A stretch of DNA of 64,000 nt from Pseudochelatococcus sp050946405 (GCF_050946405.1 NZ_JBMNUS010000008.1:62001-126000), one strand, 5' to 3'. Shown: positions 25,026 to 33,308, numbered from the stretch's first letter. Notes: generated by a model from the letters alone, not told the origin. A program made the numbers and translations.

Positions 25026-25700
25026 ATGAGCACGACCTTCCACCTACATTGGCGCGACGTTCCGGAAAGCGCGTGGCGCTGGCCCAACTTCAGCCCGGCC
25101 GAGATCGCCTGCCGCGGGACCGGCAAGCTGCTCGTCAATGAGCCCGCGCTCGACAGGCTGCAGGCGCTGCGCGACCGGTTGGGCAAACCGCTGATCGTGC
25201 GTTCCGCCTATCGCAGCCCCGAGCACAACCGCGCCGTGGGCGGCGCCACCCGGTCGAAGCACCTCGACGGCGCCGCCTTCGACATCGCCATGGCGAACCA
25301 CGACCCCGTGGCCTTCGAGGCGGCGGCGCGAGAGGTCGGGTTCCTCGGCTTCGGCTTCTATCCGCGCTCAGGTTTCATGCATGTCGATCTTGGACCGGCA
25401 CGACAGTGGGGCGAGCGGTTCCCGGTACGGGCGACCGCATTTGCAGCAGAGACTCCGCCCGTGCGGGAGGTGCTGGCCGACAGCCGTACGATGAAGGGCG
25501 GCGGGGCGGCGGGTGTCGCGACGCTCGGCACGGCCGGGGTGGAAGTCGCCCAGCAGGTGCTGGCGGAGACGCAAAGCGCCGTCCTGCCGCTGGTCCCGTA
25601 TCTCGATACGCTCCGCTGGGTGTTCATCGCGGTGGCACTCGGTGGCATCGCGGTCACCATCTATGCCCGCCTCGACGACTGGCGCCGGGGGCGGCGGTGA
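25026..25700 (+). CDS. M15-type peptidase endolysin with C-terminal membrane helix
   Basis: A 224-residue protein. Residues about 15-125 are a peptidase M15 (D-Ala-D-Ala carboxypeptidase/YcbK-like) domain: SAYRSPEHNRAVGG, then SKHLDGAAFDIAM supplying the zinc-binding His and Asp, and HVDLG with the second His. It would cut peptidoglycan cross-links at lysis. A hydrophobic segment near residues 196-213 (WVFIAVALGGIAVTIYARL) ends in a basic tail, so it may be membrane-tethered. There is no N-terminal signal. Its stop overlaps the spanin GTG as GTGA. GGAGGACC precedes the ATG. Confidence 0.85.
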   Translation: MSTTFHLHWRDVPESAWRWPNFSPAEIACRGTGKLLVNEPALDRLQALRDRLGKPLIVRSAYRSPEHNRAVGGATRSKHLDGAAFDIAMANHDPVAFEAAAREVGFLGFGFYPRSGFMHVDLGPARQWGERFPVRATAFAAETPPVREVLADSRTMKGGGAAGVATLGTAGVEVAQQVLAETQSAVLPLVPYLDTLRWVFIAVALGGIAVTIYARLDDWRRGRR

Positions 25701-25954
25701 TCGCCGCGCTTCTGACCGGGTTAGCCGCTAGCCCGTGGACGTGGGCGGCGCTGCGCTACGGCGCCATCGCGCTCGCCGTGCTCCTGTTCCTGTTGGCGCT
25801 GCGCCGCTCCGGAGAGCGAGCGGGACGCCTCGCCGAACGCCTTAAGACCACGGAGAAGGCCAATGATGTCCAACGCCAGATGCTGGAAGCGGCAGCTCGC
25901 CGCCCTCGCGACCGCGACGAGCTTGCTGAGCGGCTGCGCGACGGTCGGTTCTGA
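25697..25954 (+). CDS. Probable i-spanin (Rz-like)
   Basis: An 85-residue protein with an N-terminal membrane helix (about residues 19-35, YGAIALAVLLFLLALRRS) followed by a charged helical region rich in Glu/Arg (ERAGRLAERLKTTEKANDVQ), the layout of inner-membrane spanins. It starts at GTG coupled to the endolysin stop. A lipoprotein gene begins within it in another frame, exactly as Rz1 begins inside Rz. Identification rests on topology and overlap, since spanins diverge strongly in sequence. Confidence 0.72.
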   Translation: MIAALLTGLAASPWTWAALRYGAIALAVLLFLLALRRSGERAGRLAERLKTTEKANDVQRQMLEAAARRPRDRDELAERLRDGRF

Positions 25955-26120
25955 ACCTGGCGGCTTGTCTGCATGTCCGCCGGCCGTGGAGTACAGTCGC
26001 GGTCTCCAGGCGCGTGCGGCCGACGAGCTCTTGCTGCTGCCTGAACGCTCGGTGCTGGCGGAGATGATGAGCGACTATGTCGTACTGCGCGACCAGGTGC
26101 GGGCGTGTGACCTGCCGTAA
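25863..26120 (+). CDS. Probable o-spanin lipoprotein (Rz1-like), embedded start
   Basis: An 85-residue lipoprotein. The signal sequence MSNARCWKRQLAALATATS leads to a clear lipobox LLSGC, so the mature chain of about 61 residues would be anchored in the outer membrane. It starts 92 bases inside the i-spanin gene in a different frame, the usual Rz/Rz1 arrangement, and would link with the i-spanin to fuse the two membranes at lysis. ATGs at 25863 and 25866 are both possible. It is the last recognisable phage gene. Confidence 0.75.
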   Translation: MMSNARCWKRQLAALATATSLLSGCATVGSEPGGLSACPPAVEYSRGLQARAADELLLLPERSVLAEMMSDYVVLRDQVRACDLP

Positions 26121-26215
26121 GGCCTGGCGCGACCGGTCGGAACAGCCGAAGCCAGGTCTGTCTGGCTCTCGACAGAGCACGGCGTGCATTCGCGGCAGCC
26201 GCGTCGCTTACCTCG

Positions 26216-26563
26216 TCAGCCTGCGCAGTCTCGACACCGCATCACGGTAGGCTCAAGTTCGAGCCGACGCATGCCGATAAACTCGCCGCAGTCGTGGCAC
26301 CAACCGAACTCCCCCGCATCAATTCGACGGATGGCTGCCTCGAGAGCCCAGACGCGTCCAAGTCGCCGTGTTTCCTGAGCTGCCGCCATGGCCTGTTGCT
26401 GCATCGCGTCCATGCGGCTGAGCCGACCAACGCTTTGCTGATCTAGCTCGACAGGTCTGCGGTCCGCCGCCGTCTGAGCGGACGCGGACCGCAAGGCATC
26501 CAGTTCGTCGCGGAGCCGCGGCAGAAACGCTGTCTTCAGCTCCTCCGGAGTGGGGTCCGTCAT
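26216..26563 (-). CDS. DksA/TraR-family zinc-finger regulator
   Basis: A 115-residue protein with a C-terminal C4 zinc finger (CHDCG ... CRDC) after a helical coiled-coil region, the DksA/TraR architecture. These proteins enter the RNA polymerase secondary channel and adjust promoters, often under stress. The start MTDPTPEELKTAFL at 26563 is chosen; a GTG at 26572 overlapping the upstream TGA is an alternative. It is last in the SulP-USP operon. The tip residues of the coiled coil differ from E. coli DksA, so ppGpp behaviour cannot be inferred. Confidence 0.85.
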   Translation of the reverse strand: MTDPTPEELKTAFLPRLRDELDALRSASAQTAADRRPVELDQQSVGRLSRMDAMQQQAMAAAQETRRLGRVWALEAAIRRIDAGEFGWCHDCGEFIGMRRLELEPTVMRCRDCAG

Positions 26564-26568
26564 TGCGC

Positions 26569-27423
26569 TCACCGCAAGAGCAGGACAGGAACCTTGCAGG
26601 ACCGCATCATCTCGGTCGTGGTGGAGCCGATCACGAGGCTTCGGATGCGGCTGTGGCCGTAGGCACCCATCACAAGCATGCCGAAACCATCCTTCTCGAC
26701 CATCTTGCCCAGTTCCTCGTCCGGTTGCCCGGCCACGATGCGCGTCTGCGCCTCGATCCCGGCAGCGGCAAGCAAGGCCTTGGCGTCTGCAAGGCCCTTT
26801 GTGACCTCCGGCGTCTCGTTTCCGACGGTCACGACGGTGACAGGCAGGTCCGCGAAGAAGGAACTGCGCGAGATGTGATCGACCGCCTTCATCGCCGAGC
26901 GCCCTCCGTCATAGGCGACGAGCACGGACTCGATCGGCTTGAAGGCACGCGCGGCGACGAAGACGGGTCGATGCGCCGCGCGCACGATGCGTTCCAGGTT
27001 CGAGCCAAGGTGTCCCTTCGCGAAATCCGCCGCCTCGCCGCGCTTGCCGATGACGATTACTCGCGCTTCGCCCTCGATCTCGCCGATGGCTTCGACGATG
27101 TCACCGTGGCGCAGTCGGGTGGTGATCTCGGTCACGCCATCCCGGTCCACGATGGCGCGAGCATCCTCGAGGATCGCGCGACCCCGATGGCCGACGAGCT
27201 TTGCGCGTTGCGCGTCGATCTCGGCCAGTTCCTCCATCAGCTTCGTCCGCGCGCCCAGCCGGATCGCACCGGACAGGTCCGACTTTTCCGGGGCCTCGCG
27301 TCGCCCCAGCACATGGATCAGCTCGACCGGTGCGGCCGTCCGCTGCGCAATCCAGGCGACGTGGTGGCAGACGCTCTCGGAATAGATGGAGCCGTCCACG
27401 AGGGCGATGATCTTGTCTGTCAT
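26569..27423 (-). CDS. Tandem universal stress protein
   Basis: A 284-residue protein with two UspA domains (about 1-145 and 155-284). The first opens KIIALVDGSIYSESVCHHVAW. The second contains VLVAYDGGRSAMKAVDHISR and the nucleotide-binding loop GAYGHSRIRSLVIGSTTTEM, the G-x2-G-x9-G-S pattern of ATP-binding USPs. The first domain has GKRGEAADFAKGHLGSNLER as a related loop. The ATG at 27423 has GGAGG at good spacing. It lies between the SulP transporter and the DksA-like gene in one leftward operon. Confidence 0.9.
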   Translation of the reverse strand: MTDKIIALVDGSIYSESVCHHVAWIAQRTAAPVELIHVLGRREAPEKSDLSGAIRLGARTKLMEELAEIDAQRAKLVGHRGRAILEDARAIVDRDGVTEITTRLRHGDIVEAIGEIEGEARVIVIGKRGEAADFAKGHLGSNLERIVRAAHRPVFVAARAFKPIESVLVAYDGGRSAMKAVDHISRSSFFADLPVTVVTVGNETPEVTKGLADAKALLAAAGIEAQTRIVAGQPDEELGKMVEKDGFGMLVMGAYGHSRIRSLVIGSTTTEMMRSCKVPVLLLR

Positions 27424-27437
27424 GGGTCTTTCCTCCC

Positions 27438-28928
27438 TCAATGGTTCATCAGCTTGTCCATGGCGCCGGGCTTGTCATGGATGGCAAGCCGGTCGACCAG
27501 GGTCTCGGTCGCCGCGTTCATGCCCACGACCTCGACCTCGGCGCCGTCGCGACGGAATTTCAGGATCGCCATGTCGAGCGCCTGAACCGAGGAGATATCC
27601 CAGATATGCGCACGGCTCACGTCGATCACGACGCGTTCGGGGGCCTCCTTGAAGTCGAAGGCATCCATGAAATCCTCGACGGAGCCGTAGAACAGCTGGC
27701 CCTCGACGCGGTAGGTTCGCACGCGCCCATCCGCGCTTATGTCCGAGGTCACGCGGAACAGCTGCGCGATCTTTCCGGCGAAGAAGACGCCCGACAGCAG
27801 TACGCCCACCAGCACCCCGATGGCGAGGTTGTGGGTGTAGACCACGGTGACAACGGTCGCGATCATGACGATGGACGACGATTTCGGATGCACCCGAAGC
27901 GCCTTGATCGACGACCAGGAGAATGTCCCGATCGACACCATGATCATGATCGCGACCAGCGCGGGCATCGGGATGATGCTGACCAGGTCGCCGAGCCCGA
28001 CGACCATGATCAGCAGGAAGACGCCGGCAGCGGCGGCAGACAGGCGCCCGCGCCCGCCTGATTTCACGTTGATGATAGACTGCCCGATCATCGCGCAGCC
28101 CGCCATCCCGCCTATGAAGCCGGTGGCGGTGTTCGCCAGCCCCTGACCGATGCATTCCTGGTTCCGGTTTGACTTCGTGTCGGTCAGGTCATCGACGATG
28201 TTCTGTGTCATCAGGCTTTCGAGCAGGCCCACGACGGCCACTGCCACCGAATAGGGCAGAATGATCGTCAGCGTCTCGAGGTTGAGCGGGATCTGCGGGA
28301 TCAGGAAGACCGGCAGCGTGTCGGGCAGCGCGCCCATGTCGCCCACCGTCCGCACGTCGAGCCCGAGCGCGACGGACAGCCCCGTGAGCACGACGATGGT
28401 CACGAGCGGCGAGGGAATGGCCGTGGTCAGAAGCGGAAAGAGGTAGATGATGGCGAGCCCCGCGGCCACGAGCGCGTAGGTGATCCACGTCACGTCCCGC
28501 GGGTCGAGTTCCGGCAGCTGGGCCATGAAGATCAGGATCGCGAGCGCGTTGACGAAGCCGGTCATCACCGATTTCGACACCCAGCGCATGACGAAGCCGA
28601 GTTTCAGGACGCCGGCGCCGATCTGGATCAGTCCGGCCAGCACCGTCGCGGCCAGCAGGTATTGCAGTCCGTGGTCGCGCACCAGCGTGACCATCAGGAC
28701 CGCCGTGGCGGCGGTCGCAGCGGAAATCATGCCGGGCCGCCCGCCGGTGATGGCGGTGATGACAGCGATCGAGAAGGAGGCGTAGAGCCCGACCTTGGGA
28801 TCGACCCCCGCGATGATGGAAAAGGCGATTGCCTCGGGAATGAGGGCCAGTGCCACGACGAGCCCGGCGAGCAGGTCGCCGCGTATGTTGCCCAGCCACT
28901 GGGCGCGGTAGACGTCGAGTGAGATCAT
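27438..28928 (-). CDS. SulP-family inorganic anion transporter with STAS domain
   Basis: A 496-residue membrane protein. About 12 hydrophobic segments cover residues 10-410, with the SulP signature GDLLAGLVVALALIPEAIAF near the N-terminus and QGLANTATGFIGGMAGCAMI before the centre. A C-terminal STAS domain (residues about 430-496) contains VVIDVSRAHIWDISSVQALD. Substrate could be sulfate, bicarbonate or another oxyanion; sequence reading does not decide. Given chromate and arsenate genes nearby, oxyanion handling is tempting but unproven. The start MISLDVYRAQWLG at 28928 fits family N-termini; an ATG at 29030 would add 34 unlike residues. Confidence 0.92.
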   Translation of the reverse strand: MISLDVYRAQWLGNIRGDLLAGLVVALALIPEAIAFSIIAGVDPKVGLYASFSIAVITAITGGRPGMISAATAATAVLMVTLVRDHGLQYLLAATVLAGLIQIGAGVLKLGFVMRWVSKSVMTGFVNALAILIFMAQLPELDPRDVTWITYALVAAGLAIIYLFPLLTTAIPSPLVTIVVLTGLSVALGLDVRTVGDMGALPDTLPVFLIPQIPLNLETLTIILPYSVAVAVVGLLESLMTQNIVDDLTDTKSNRNQECIGQGLANTATGFIGGMAGCAMIGQSIINVKSGGRGRLSAAAAGVFLLIMVVGLGDLVSIIPMPALVAIMIMVSIGTFSWSSIKALRVHPKSSSIVMIATVVTVVYTHNLAIGVLVGVLLSGVFFAGKIAQLFRVTSDISADGRVRTYRVEGQLFYGSVEDFMDAFDFKEAPERVVIDVSRAHIWDISSVQALDMAILKFRRDGAEVEVVGMNAATETLVDRLAIHDKPGAMDKLMNH

Positions 28929-29184
28929 GTAAATGTTGTCCGATACCGGTCCTGCGGCTTGCGCGAGATCGGCGTGCAAGTGCACCGTTTTCTTGTGGTT
29001 GTCCGGCGGATCGGCGGCCGGAAGAGCCACCCGGAATCGCTTCCAGGTCCAGGTTCGCTACACTGCCGCATAAGGGTTGCAGCGGAAAATGGCAATAAGC
29101 AAGGCTGTTTGGCAGGCCGCAGCCAACGCCCTGGCGATGGCCAGCAGTGTTTACTGCTCATGCGCGCGTGGGGGGTGACGGAGG

Positions 29185-29198
29185 TTGATATGGATCAA
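29185..29198 (-). promoter_or_regulatory. Perfect FNR/FixK-type binding site
   Basis: TTGATATGGATCAA matches the FNR/FnrL/FixK consensus TTGAT-N4-ATCAA exactly. Activation from a class II position would start a leftward transcript near 29150, about 220 bases before the SulP start. Universal stress genes are frequent FNR-family targets, which supports low-oxygen control of the SulP-USP-DksA operon. A rightward role toward the arsR at 29472 is less likely because of distance. Confidence 0.6.
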
Positions 29199-29200
29199 GG

Positions 29201-29389
29201 CGCATTATCTGGCCGCTATCGACCACCCGCACGGCGCTCGCGGTGCATGTGGTCAGCGGAGCGCAGGACACCGATGCGGTGCTGCACGACCTTGCCGAGG
29301 GGTTGGAGCGCGGGTTCGGGATCGCGCACAGCACGATTCAGGTCGAGCGCGAGCCCTGCGGCGCCAGCTGCCTGCGGGCCCACGCGTAA
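29201..29389 (+). pseudogene. C-terminal remnant of a cation diffusion facilitator (CzcD-like)
   Basis: The frame reads IIWPLSTTRTALAVHVV, then TDAVLHDLAEGLERGFGI and HSTIQVEREPCG before a TAA. This matches the cytoplasmic C-terminal domain of CDF zinc/cadmium/cobalt exporters (family pattern H-x-W-x-L-S-T-T-x-x-A-L-x-x-H). A stop lies five codons upstream in the same frame and no membrane part exists, so the gene is broken. The break falls directly next to the FNR-like box, suggesting a rearrangement joined the two. It shows the island once carried a further metal exporter. Confidence 0.72.
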
Positions 29390-29442
29390 CGCAGGGCATC
29401 CCTTCCGGGCGCGGCTCCAGGCCGTCCAGAAGAATCATTTAC

Positions 29443-29465
29443 AAAACTAGGAGTGTAGTTATTTT
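29443..29465. promoter_or_regulatory. Probable ArsR operator
   Basis: AAAACTA and TAGTTATTTT form an imperfect inverted repeat immediately upstream of the arsR-like start at 29472, in an AT-rich patch within GC-rich DNA. ArsR-family repressors bind such sites over their own promoters. Assignment is by position and symmetry. Confidence 0.45.
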
Positions 29466-29471
29466 GGCGTG

Positions 29472-29789
29472 ATGACCACGACCAGTCCCAACGCCCGCGC
29501 CCTTGCCGCCCTTGGCCATGATGCCCGCCTTTCGATCTTTCGCTTGCTGGTGAAGGCCGGGGACGACGGGCTGCGGGTCAGCGATATCGGCGAGCACCTC
29601 GGACTCGCCCCGTCGACCTTGGCGCATCACCTCTCGACGCTGGTCGATGCGGGGCTGGTGCTGCAGGACAAAAAGGGCCGCGAGGTGTTCAACCGGGTCG
29701 ATTTTCCCGCCATGCACCGTGTTGTAGGCTTCCTGACCTCAGAATGCTGCGCCGGTGTTGCGGTCCGCTCTTCAGAGGATGCGGCGTGA
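29472..29789 (+). CDS. ArsR-family metalloregulator
   Basis: A 105-residue winged-helix repressor. The recognition helix is in LAPSTLAHHLSTLVDAGLVL and the wing in KGREVFNRVD. A C-terminal Cys pair (SECCAGV) could bind arsenite or a related thiophilic ion, as in ArsR proteins with C-terminal cysteines; the classical CVC of R773 ArsR is absent. The ATG at 29472 is preferred over a GTG one codon earlier. It heads the arsP-MFS group, with a likely operator just upstream. Confidence 0.9.
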   Translation: MTTTSPNARALAALGHDARLSIFRLLVKAGDDGLRVSDIGEHLGLAPSTLAHHLSTLVDAGLVLQDKKGREVFNRVDFPAMHRVVGFLTSECCAGVAVRSSEDAA

Positions 29790-29844
29790 GATGCGCGTGC
29801 TCTTTTTCTTGCCCTGAAACAACTGCAATTCCGGAGATTTGGTG

Positions 29845-30897
29845 ATGACTGACACGACCCTCCCGACACCCGGCCTCCGGTCCGCTCTGCGCCACCTGTG
29901 GCAGGACCAGCGGGTCTGGCTCGCCTCGGCGCTGATCCTTGGCGCGCTGGCGGTGTTCGACACGCCCCAGGCCGCCGATTCTGCGCTCTTCGCGGGCACC
30001 GCGCTCTTGAACACGGCGCCGTTCCTGATCCTATCGATCGCCATCGCCGCGTGGGCCAATGCGACGGGGGCCGACAACCTGATCGCCAAGGCCTTCACCG
30101 GCGCGCCGATCCTGATGATCGGGCTGGGCGCGCTGGCGGGGGGCGTCTCGCCCTTCTGCTCCTGTGGGGTGATCCCGCTGATCGCGGCGCTGCTGGCGAT
30201 GGGCGTGCCGCTCTCGGCGGTGATGGCCTTCTGGCTGGCCTCGCCGATCATGGACCCGTCGATGTTCGCGTTGACGGCGGGCGTGCTCGACCTCGAGTTC
30301 GCGGTGGCCAAGACGCTCGCCGCCATCGGGCTGGGCGTGTTCGGCGGGACGGTGGTACACCTGATGATGAAGGGCGGCGCCTTCGCCGACCCGCTGCGCG
30401 ACGGGATCGGGAACGGCGGCTGCGGCGGCGCGAAGATCCGCGCGCCCAAGCCCGTGGTGTGGCGCTTCTGGACCGATGCGGACCGCCGGGCGAAGTTCGG
30501 CAAGACGGCGCTGACCACGACGCTGTTCCTCGCCAAGTGGCTGACGCTGGCATTCATCCTCGAGAGCCTGATGCTTGCGTGGATCCCGGCGGAAACCGTC
30601 ACCGCCGCGCTCGGAGGCGAGGGGTTGTTGCCGATCGTGACCGCGACGCTGGTGGGCGTGCCGGCCTATCTGAACGGATACGCTGCACTGCCGCTCGTCA
30701 GCGGGCTGATCGAGCAGGGCATGGCGCCGGGGGCGGGAATGGCCTTTCTCGTCGCGGGTGGCGTCACCTCGATCCCGGCGGCCATGGCGGTCTGGGCGCT
30801 GGCGCGGCCACAGGTCTTTGCGGTGTATATCGGCCTGTCCCTGATTGGCGCCTTCGCATCGGGGCTGCTGTTCCAGCTCTGGACGCAGGTGGCATGA
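29845..30897 (+). CDS. ArsP-type permease (organoarsenical efflux candidate)
   Basis: A 350-residue inner-membrane permease of the PF03773 (DUF318/ArsP_1) family with about eight to ten membrane segments. The family signature GGVSPFCSCGVIPLIAAL lies near residue 97-113, and its Cys pair is the expected ligand region for trivalent organoarsenicals in characterised ArsP proteins. A Gly/Cys-rich loop (GNGGCGGAKI) lies between the two halves. CCGGAG precedes the ATG at 29845. It follows arsR and precedes an MFS gene, supporting an arsenic role, but some family members have other substrates. Confidence 0.8.
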   Translation: MTDTTLPTPGLRSALRHLWQDQRVWLASALILGALAVFDTPQAADSALFAGTALLNTAPFLILSIAIAAWANATGADNLIAKAFTGAPILMIGLGALAGGVSPFCSCGVIPLIAALLAMGVPLSAVMAFWLASPIMDPSMFALTAGVLDLEFAVAKTLAAIGLGVFGGTVVHLMMKGGAFADPLRDGIGNGGCGGAKIRAPKPVVWRFWTDADRRAKFGKTALTTTLFLAKWLTLAFILESLMLAWIPAETVTAALGGEGLLPIVTATLVGVPAYLNGYAALPLVSGLIEQGMAPGAGMAFLVAGGVTSIPAAMAVWALARPQVFAVYIGLSLIGAFASGLLFQLWTQVA

Positions 30898-30952
30898 ACG
30901 CCAGCGGCGGGGCGCATTGCCTCGCCGCTCCCTTCCTGATCGAAGCCCCATC

Positions 30953-32113
30953 ATGATCCCAAGACTGTCACCGGCGCGGCGCGCACCTGTCGTCGCCGCG
31001 CTCGGCTCTTCCCTCACCGTCAGCTGGGCCTCCAGCTACTACATCCCGGCCGTTCTGGCCGTACCCATGGCCGAAGACCTCGGCCTTTCGCCGGTCTGGG
31101 TGTTCGGCGCGTTCTCCATGGCCATGGTGGTTTCGGCCATGGTCGGACCCTGGGCCGGGGCGCGGATCGACGGCTTTGGCGGGCGCGGCGTCCTGATGCT
31201 GTCGAACCTGGTCTTCGCGGCGGGCCTCGGGCTGCTCGCCGTGGCTCCCTCGCCCCTCGTCCTCTTCGCGGGCTGGGCTGTCATCGGGCTCGGTATGGGG
31301 ATCGGGCTTTACGAGGCGGGGTTCGCGACGCTGGCAGGGATCTACGGCAAGGACGCGCGCGGGCCGATCACCGGGATCACCCTCATCGCCGGGTTTGCGA
31401 GCACCGTCGGCTGGCCACTTTCTGGGGTGATGCTCGCGACGTGGGGCTGGCGGGAAGCCTGCCTTGGATGGGCACTGATCCACCTGGTCGTGGCATTGCC
31501 GCTGAACGCGTGGCTGCCGAAGGGAACCAGGACGGTAGCCGCAGAGGCGACGCCGATCGAAGAGGGGCCGCCGCCGTCCCGCCTTGCGCTCTGGCTGCTG
31601 GCCTTCGTCTTCGCCGCGACCTGGTTCAACTCGACCGCCATGGCCGCGCACCTGCCCGGCCTTTTGCAAGCCGCCGGGGCAAGCACTGCGGTTGCCATCG
31701 CGGCGGGCGCGCTCATCGGCCCGGCGCAGGTCGCGGCACGGGTGCTGGAGTTCGGCCTGCTGCGCCGGTTCCATCCGCTTGTCTCGACACGCTTTGCTGC
31801 TGCGGCGCATCCCGTGGCCGCCGTGGCGTTGGTGAGTTTCGGGGGGCCCGCCGCCTATGCCTTCGCCCTTCTGCACGGGGCGGGGAACGGCATCCTGACA
31901 ATCGCGAAGGGCACACTGCCCCTCGCGCTCTTCGGACCGGCGGGATACGGGCGGCGGATCGGCTGGCTCAATGCTCCTGCCCGAATCCTTCAGGCTGCGG
32001 CGCCCCTCATCTTCGGCGCCGCGCTGACGGCTTGGGGCCTCTCGGCGATCTGGCTGACAGCAGCGATCGGCATCGCCTCGTTCATCGCTCTGCTAGCACT
32101 CAGGCGGACATGA
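30953..32113 (+). CDS. MFS transporter of the arsenic cluster
   Basis: A 386-residue major facilitator protein with about 12 membrane segments and an MFS loop motif (GARIDGFGGRGVLMLSN) after helix 2. It follows arsP by 55 bases on the same strand and converges on arsH. MFS proteins of ars clusters include ArsJ and ArsK; ArsJ needs a GAPDH partner, which is absent here, so an ArsK-like arsenite or organoarsenical exporter is the better guess. Substrate is inferred only from neighbours. A GC-rich hairpin between this gene and arsH may terminate both transcripts. Confidence 0.75.
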   Translation: MIPRLSPARRAPVVAALGSSLTVSWASSYYIPAVLAVPMAEDLGLSPVWVFGAFSMAMVVSAMVGPWAGARIDGFGGRGVLMLSNLVFAAGLGLLAVAPSPLVLFAGWAVIGLGMGIGLYEAGFATLAGIYGKDARGPITGITLIAGFASTVGWPLSGVMLATWGWREACLGWALIHLVVALPLNAWLPKGTRTVAAEATPIEEGPPPSRLALWLLAFVFAATWFNSTAMAAHLPGLLQAAGASTAVAIAAGALIGPAQVAARVLEFGLLRRFHPLVSTRFAAAAHPVAAVALVSFGGPAAYAFALLHGAGNGILTIAKGTLPLALFGPAGYGRRIGWLNAPARILQAAAPLIFGAALTAWGLSAIWLTAAIGIASFIALLALRRT

Positions 32114-32149
32114 GGCGGCGCGGACGGGCCTCGCGAACCCGCCGCGCGC

Positions 32150-32884
32150 TCAGGTTGCGGCGGAGAGGTTCACCCGCTTTATGAGCGCGGCCGCTGTTTC
32201 CTTGCGCTCCGAGTAGCGGTCCACGAGATACGCCTTCCGTTCGCGCGTGAGCAGCGTGAACTTCACCAGTTCCTCCATAACATCCACGATCCGGTCGTAG
32301 AGCGGCGACGGGCGCATCCGTCCCGTCTCGTCGAACTCCTGGAACGCCTTGGGGATGGAGGACTGGTTGGGGATGGTCAGCATCCGCATCCAGCGCCCGA
32401 GAACCCGCATCTGGTTGACCGCGTTGAAGCTCTGCGAGCCGCCCGACACCTGCATCACCGCCAGCGTCTTGCCCTGCGTCGGTCGCACGGCGCCCTCGGA
32501 CAGGGGAATCCAGTCGATCTGCGTCTTCATCAGGCCGGTCATGGCGCCGTGCCGCTCCGGCGAGGACCAGACCATGCCTTCGCACCAGGCTACCAGATCG
32601 CGCAGCTCGCGCACCTTCGGGTGGCTGGCATCCACGCCGTCATCGACCAGCGGCAGGCCTGAGGGGTTGAAGAACCGGACCTCCGCCCCGAATGCAGTGA
32701 GAATGCGCCCGGCCTCCTCGGCCGACAGTCGGCTGAACGAGCGCGCCCGGAGCGAGCCGTAGAGGATCAGGATGCGGGGCGGATGCGTGCTGATGGCAGG
32801 GGACAGCAGCCGGTCGTGGTCGATTGCGGCGAAATTCGTCTCGTCGAGCTGTGGTGTGGTCAGATCGGTCAGGGTGTCAGACAA
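32150..32884 (-). CDS. arsH: ArsH, NADPH-dependent FMN organoarsenical oxidase
   Basis: A 244-residue flavodoxin-like protein with the FMN loop LYGSLRARSFSRLSAEEAGR and the ArsH blocks SPERHGAMTGLMKTQIDWIP and MQVSGGSQSFNAVNQMRVLG. ArsH uses NADPH and FMN to oxidise trivalent methylarsenicals to less toxic pentavalent forms. It is last in the leftward arsR-acr3-arsC-arsH operon and overlaps arsC by 8 bases. Its length fits the family. Confidence 0.95.
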   Translation of the reverse strand: MSDTLTDLTTPQLDETNFAAIDHDRLLSPAISTHPPRILILYGSLRARSFSRLSAEEAGRILTAFGAEVRFFNPSGLPLVDDGVDASHPKVRELRDLVAWCEGMVWSSPERHGAMTGLMKTQIDWIPLSEGAVRPTQGKTLAVMQVSGGSQSFNAVNQMRVLGRWMRMLTIPNQSSIPKAFQEFDETGRMRPSPLYDRIVDVMEELVKFTLLTRERKAYLVDRYSERKETAAALIKRVNLSAAT

Positions 32885-33308
32885 TCCGGTTTCCCTCGGC
32901 GTCTATGATCAATTGGCCGTCCTCCTTGGCGAAAGGACCCGGAGGGAGCTTGTCGAGCAGGTCGAAGACAGTCTCGGACGGGCGGCAAAGCCTGACGCCC
33001 TTCGGCGTGCAGACGATCGGGCGGTTCACGAGGATCGGGTGGCGCGTCATGGCGTCCAGCAATGCCTCGTCCGAGACGTCCGGCGCGGTGAGCCCCATCT
33101 CCTCGGCAGGTGAGCGGGCAATGCGCAGCGCCTCGCGCGCGGTGATCCCGGCGGCTGCGAACAGCGCCAGAAGCTGCGGGCGCGTCCAGCCCTCCTTCAG
33201 GTACTCGATGACGGTCGGCTCGTACCCGGCCGCCTGGATGAACCCGAGCACGTTGCGGGAGGTGCCGCAGTCGGGATTGTGGTGGATGACGACCGGGAAT
33301 GTGCTCAC
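32877..33308 (-). CDS. arsC: Arsenate reductase ArsC, glutaredoxin-coupled type
   Basis: A 143-residue protein with the catalytic Cys14 in HHNPDCGTSRNVL and the triad of arginines expected for the R773 type (ILVNRPIVCTPKGVRLCRPS near residues 92-110). It reduces arsenate to arsenite using glutathione/glutaredoxin, providing substrate for Acr3. It starts at GTG (33308), overlapping the acr3 TGA by four bases. Confidence 0.95.
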   Translation of the reverse strand: MSTFPVVIHHNPDCGTSRNVLGFIQAAGYEPTVIEYLKEGWTRPQLLALFAAAGITAREALRIARSPAEEMGLTAPDVSDEALLDAMTRHPILVNRPIVCTPKGVRLCRPSETVFDLLDKLPPGPFAKEDGQLIIDAEGNRIV

